From the NCBI GenBank assembly GCA_025925615.1, contig JAICLN010000258.1, forward strand, positions 1-6,184: a stretch of DNA of 6,184 bases, read 5' to 3'. This document shows, piece by piece, positions 5,061 through 6,184 of this stretch. Position numbers and translations under genes: made by a program. Every line of letters starts with the position of its first letter. Positions within the stretch are counted from its first letter, which is position 1. The notes under the pieces are model-generated. The model did no database searches. It saw only the letters and a list, made by a program, of their open reading frames with translations, and was not told where the DNA came from. Source of the stretch: Actinomycetospora sp. GTDB lineage: Bacteria; Actinomycetota; Actinomycetes; Mycobacteriales; Pseudonocardiaceae.

Positions 5061-6184
5061 GTGGACCTGAGGCTGCTGCCCGACGCCCCCACCGACGCCG
5101 AACGGGCCGCCGTCGACGCCGTCGTCCCCGAGTCCCCCGGGTTCGACGGGGAACGGCGCGACCTCCTCCTGCCGGCGTTCCACGCCGTCATGGACGCGGT
5201 CGGGTGGATCAGTCGCGGGGCGCTGGGGCACGTCTGCGCCCGGCTCGGGGTGCCCCCGGCCGAGGCGTACGGGGTCGCCACCTTCTACGCGCTGTTCTCG
5301 ATGACCCCGCGCGCGCCGCGCATCGCGCACGTCTGCGACGACGTCGGGTGCGCCCCCTTCGGCGGTGAGGCCCTCTGCGCGGCGCTCGAGGACCGCCTCG
5401 GGGCGCCGGGCGAGCGGGAGGACGTGACCTGGACGCGCAGCCCGTGCCTCGGGATGTGCGAGCGGGCCCCGGCGGTCTTCCTGCAGCGGGCCGACCCCGA
5501 TGCCGACACGAACGAGCCCGACCACGCCCAGATCGCCCCGGCCGACGTCACGTCCGTCCTCGAGGGGCTCGGCGGTGGCGATGTCCCCGGCCCCGACCCG
5601 CTCGTCTCCACCCCGCAGGCCGGCGCCGAGGGGCTGTACCTGCTCGGCCGCGTCGGGGTCACCGACCCGGCCGATCTCGACTCCTACCGCGCCGCGGGGG
5701 GTTACGCCGGGCTGCGGCGCGCGCTCGCCGTCGGACCGGCCCGCGTCGTCGACGAGATCACCGTCGCCTCCCTCACCGGGCGCGGCGGCGCCGCGTTCCC
5801 GACCGGCACGAAGTGGACCGCGGTCGCCGGCTCCCCCGAGCCCGAGAAGTACCTGATCGTCAACGCCGACGAGTCCGAGCCCGGCACCTTCAAGGACCGC
5901 GTGCTCATGGAGGCCGACCCGTTCGCGCTCGTCGAGGCGATGACCGTCGCGGGGATCGCCGTGGGCGCGCGCACCGGCTACCTCTACGTGCGCGGCGAGT
6001 ACCCGGCCGCCGAGCGCGCGATCCGGCACGCCGTCGAGCCGGCCCGCCACCACGGGCTGCTCGGGGACGACGTCATGGGCTCCGGACGCACGTTCGAGAT
6101 CGAGGTCCGCCGCGGCGCCGGCGCCGACAACTGCGGCGAGGAGACCGCGCTGAGGAACTCGCTCGCGGGCCGCCGCGGCGAGCC
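5061..6184 (+). CDS. NuoE-NuoF fusion diaphorase subunit of formate dehydrogenase (C-terminus beyond window)
   Basis: A single open frame of at least 374 residues joining a NuoE-like and a NuoF-like module, as in NAD-linked formate dehydrogenases and hydrogenases; predicted to carry electrons from the formate site to NAD+ in the cytosol. The NuoE part (about 15-175) has the thioredoxin-like [2Fe-2S] ligands Cys92 and Cys97 (CDDVGC) and Cys129 and Cys133 (CLGMC), with the usual GVATFYALFS segment before them. The NuoF part starts near residue 190: GRGGAAFPTGTKW (240-252) and NADESEPGTFKDR (268-280) bind FMN and NADH, then GYLYVRGEYP and CGEETAL (358-364). The usual AYICGEE reads ADNCGEE here. 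The [4Fe-4S] Cys motif of NuoF would come after the window end. The GTG at 5061 follows AGGAAAGGGG (5047-5056) and lies 16 bases after the fdhF stop, so the two genes form an operon. The frame has no internal stop up to the window edge. Confidence 0.9.
   Translation, partial: MDLRLLPDAPTDAERAAVDAVVPESPGFDGERRDLLLPAFHAVMDAVGWISRGALGHVCARLGVPPAEAYGVATFYALFSMTPRAPRIAHVCDDVGCAPFGGEALCAALEDRLGAPGEREDVTWTRSPCLGMCERAPAVFLQRADPDADTNEPDHAQIAPADVTSVLEGLGGGDVPGPDPLVSTPQAGAEGLYLLGRVGVTDPADLDSYRAAGGYAGLRRALAVGPARVVDEITVASLTGRGGAAFPTGTKWTAVAGSPEPEKYLIVNADESEPGTFKDRVLMEADPFALVEAMTVAGIAVGARTGYLYVRGEYPAAERAIRHAVEPARHHGLLGDDVMGSGRTFEIEVRRGAGADNCGEETALRNSLAGRRGE

Noticed and set aside
4926..6053. Minus-strand open frame opposite the NuoE-NuoF gene.
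   Set aside because: Antisense shadow; the plus-strand frame carries the [2Fe-2S], FMN and NADH motifs in the right order.
1..6184. CRISPR arrays, tRNA or rRNA genes, insertion sequences with transposase, phage genes.
   Set aside because: No spaced repeat array, tRNA-like T-loop and acceptor pairing, rRNA segment or transposase-like protein was seen on either strand.

Overview
The window is about 6.2 kb of very GC-rich DNA (by eye above 70% G+C) with strong GC bias at third codon positions and frequent GTG starts. A PAS/ANTAR-like regulator and a formate dehydrogenase/NuoEF pair fit an actinomycete. Pseudonocardiales is my guess, but nothing here fixes the genus.

Left part (1-2030): two minus-strand metabolic genes, a partial aldo/keto reductase (1-438) and a D-amino-acid oxidase (524-1549). 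Divergent from the oxidase across 64 bp is a small SRPBCC-fold protein (1614-2030). A perfect 10-bp direct repeat lies just upstream of the aldo/keto reductase.

Middle (2031-3055): a 255-bp hairpin-rich gap, a PAS plus ANTAR-like regulator (2286-2957), and a 98-bp leader ahead of the formate dehydrogenase gene. The leader holds two hairpins and a strong Shine-Dalgarno sequence. Regulator and dehydrogenase lie on the same strand, so the regulator is a natural candidate to control the genes that follow.

Right part (3056-6184): a formate dehydrogenase module. The catalytic subunit (3056-5044) is interrupted by an in-frame TGA at 3293-3295, exactly where formate dehydrogenases carry their catalytic Sec or Cys. 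A hairpin with a GGUCU loop begins 18 nt after the TGA, the spacing I recall for the E. coli fdhF SECIS. I read this as one 662-residue selenoprotein, not two genes or a pseudogene. Sixteen bases downstream starts a NuoE-NuoF fusion (5061 to the window edge), the diaphorase that would pass electrons from formate to NAD+.

Two features make the module unusual. The catalytic subunit has no N-terminal [4Fe-4S] domain, so the proximal cluster must come from another polypeptide or be missing. Its last ~26 codons run through an imperfect 19-bp inverted repeat of much lower GC, which looks like a dispersed palindromic element that has become coding sequence.
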